A DNA stretch of 64,000 bases from Lunularia cruciata (lineage: Eukaryota; Streptophyta; Marchantiopsida; Lunulariales; Lunulariaceae). Positions 63,785-64,000 of the stretch are shown in pieces; position 1 is the stretch's first letter, and every line of letters starts with the position of its first letter. A program made the translations under genes and the position numbers. Under the pieces are notes generated by a model. That model was not told the origin of the DNA. It did no database searches and worked only from the letters and a program-made list of their open reading frames with translations. The stretch is taken from contig OX419756.1 of the NCBI GenBank assembly GCA_948567375.1, positions 32,032,552 through 32,096,551 on the forward strand, in the 5' to 3' direction.

Positions 63785-64000
63785 AAAGAGGTATCATATA
63801 TTGTGATTTTTCTCCCTTGTGATAGCGAGTACTCTACATAGAGCTATGGATATCTTATGATTTAAATAAACTAAAAATTAGATAAGATATCTCATAATCA
63901 TAATACCTCTTTTACTCAGTATGGTAACTTCTTCACAATTCTTGATGGATGTGTCAAATTCTATACTGGTTGCTTTTATAACTGTAAGGTTAAAGAAGAA
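63785..64000 (-). mobile_element. Third copy of non-LTR element 3' end (continues off window)
   Basis: Diverged match to 44505-44705 in the same orientation: gtgatttttctcccttgtgat, ctctacatagagctatgga, cttgatggatgtgtcaaa, ttataactgtaagg line up in order with the second copy. It is cut by the window end. Confidence 0.55.

Overview
This window looks like nuclear DNA of a land plant. The evidence is two multi-exon genes with GT-AG introns (a plastid-type shikimate kinase and a plant DUF616/MUCI70-TOD1 family protein) set among decayed plant-type Ty3/gypsy elements, non-LTR retroelements and terminal-inverted-repeat elements. A bryophyte, perhaps a liverwort or moss, is my best guess from the overall flavour. 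That is inference and nothing here proves it. I see no prokaryotic or organellar features.

Layout: (1) 1-6867, minus strand: a Ty3/gypsy retrotransposon cut by the left edge, with 5' LTR, tRNA-type primer site, an extra small zinc-knuckle ORF, gag-protease, and RT-RNase H-integrase. It is inserted into (2) 6868 to about 9000, minus strand: a decayed non-LTR retroelement whose C-terminal domain recurs at 44.5-45.3 kb and again at the right edge. (3) 10441-15388, minus strand: a chromovirus complex with three LTRs, initiator-Met primer sites, gag, protease, RT and a chromodomain, with RNase H and the integrase core deleted. Its LTRs carry dense heat-shock-element-like GAAGCTTC arrays just upstream of a TATA box. 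(4) About 18130-20400, plus strand: an old gypsy pol relic. (5) 20.6-34.4 kb: AT-rich, gene-poor repeat DNA with inverted repeats, tandem duplications, a 39-base C homopolymer with a foldback repeat, two unidentified decayed coding stretches, and a 33.3-34.4 kb tandem array. (6) 34.5-44.1 kb: less AT-rich, with at least seven copies of a ~115 bp repeat whose outer end is the palindrome GGGGCTTAGCCCC; several are arranged as terminal inverted repeats. (7) 44.1-45.3 kb: a solo-LTR relic and a second non-LTR 3' end.

(8) 49-60.3 kb is the genic part. A nine-exon shikimate kinase gene on the plus strand (49010-51889, 331 aa) faces a nine-exon DUF616 gene on the minus strand (60287-55484, 567 aa). 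Both exon models stay in frame through every junction. The two genes converge on a ~3.6 kb spacer. The kinase would work in the plastid shikimate pathway; the DUF616 protein has a single N-terminal membrane anchor and belongs to a Golgi-type family. I see no functional link between them. (9) 60.3-62.4 kb is GA/CT-rich upstream DNA, and 62.4-64 kb returns to AT-rich repeat DNA.

I found no CRISPR array, rRNA or convincing tRNA. No wholly new system can be demonstrated from sequence alone. The best leads are the HSE-loaded LTRs, the extra zinc-knuckle ORF in the first gypsy element, the palindrome-ended repeat family, and a shikimate kinase that mixes SKL1-like text with an intact active site.
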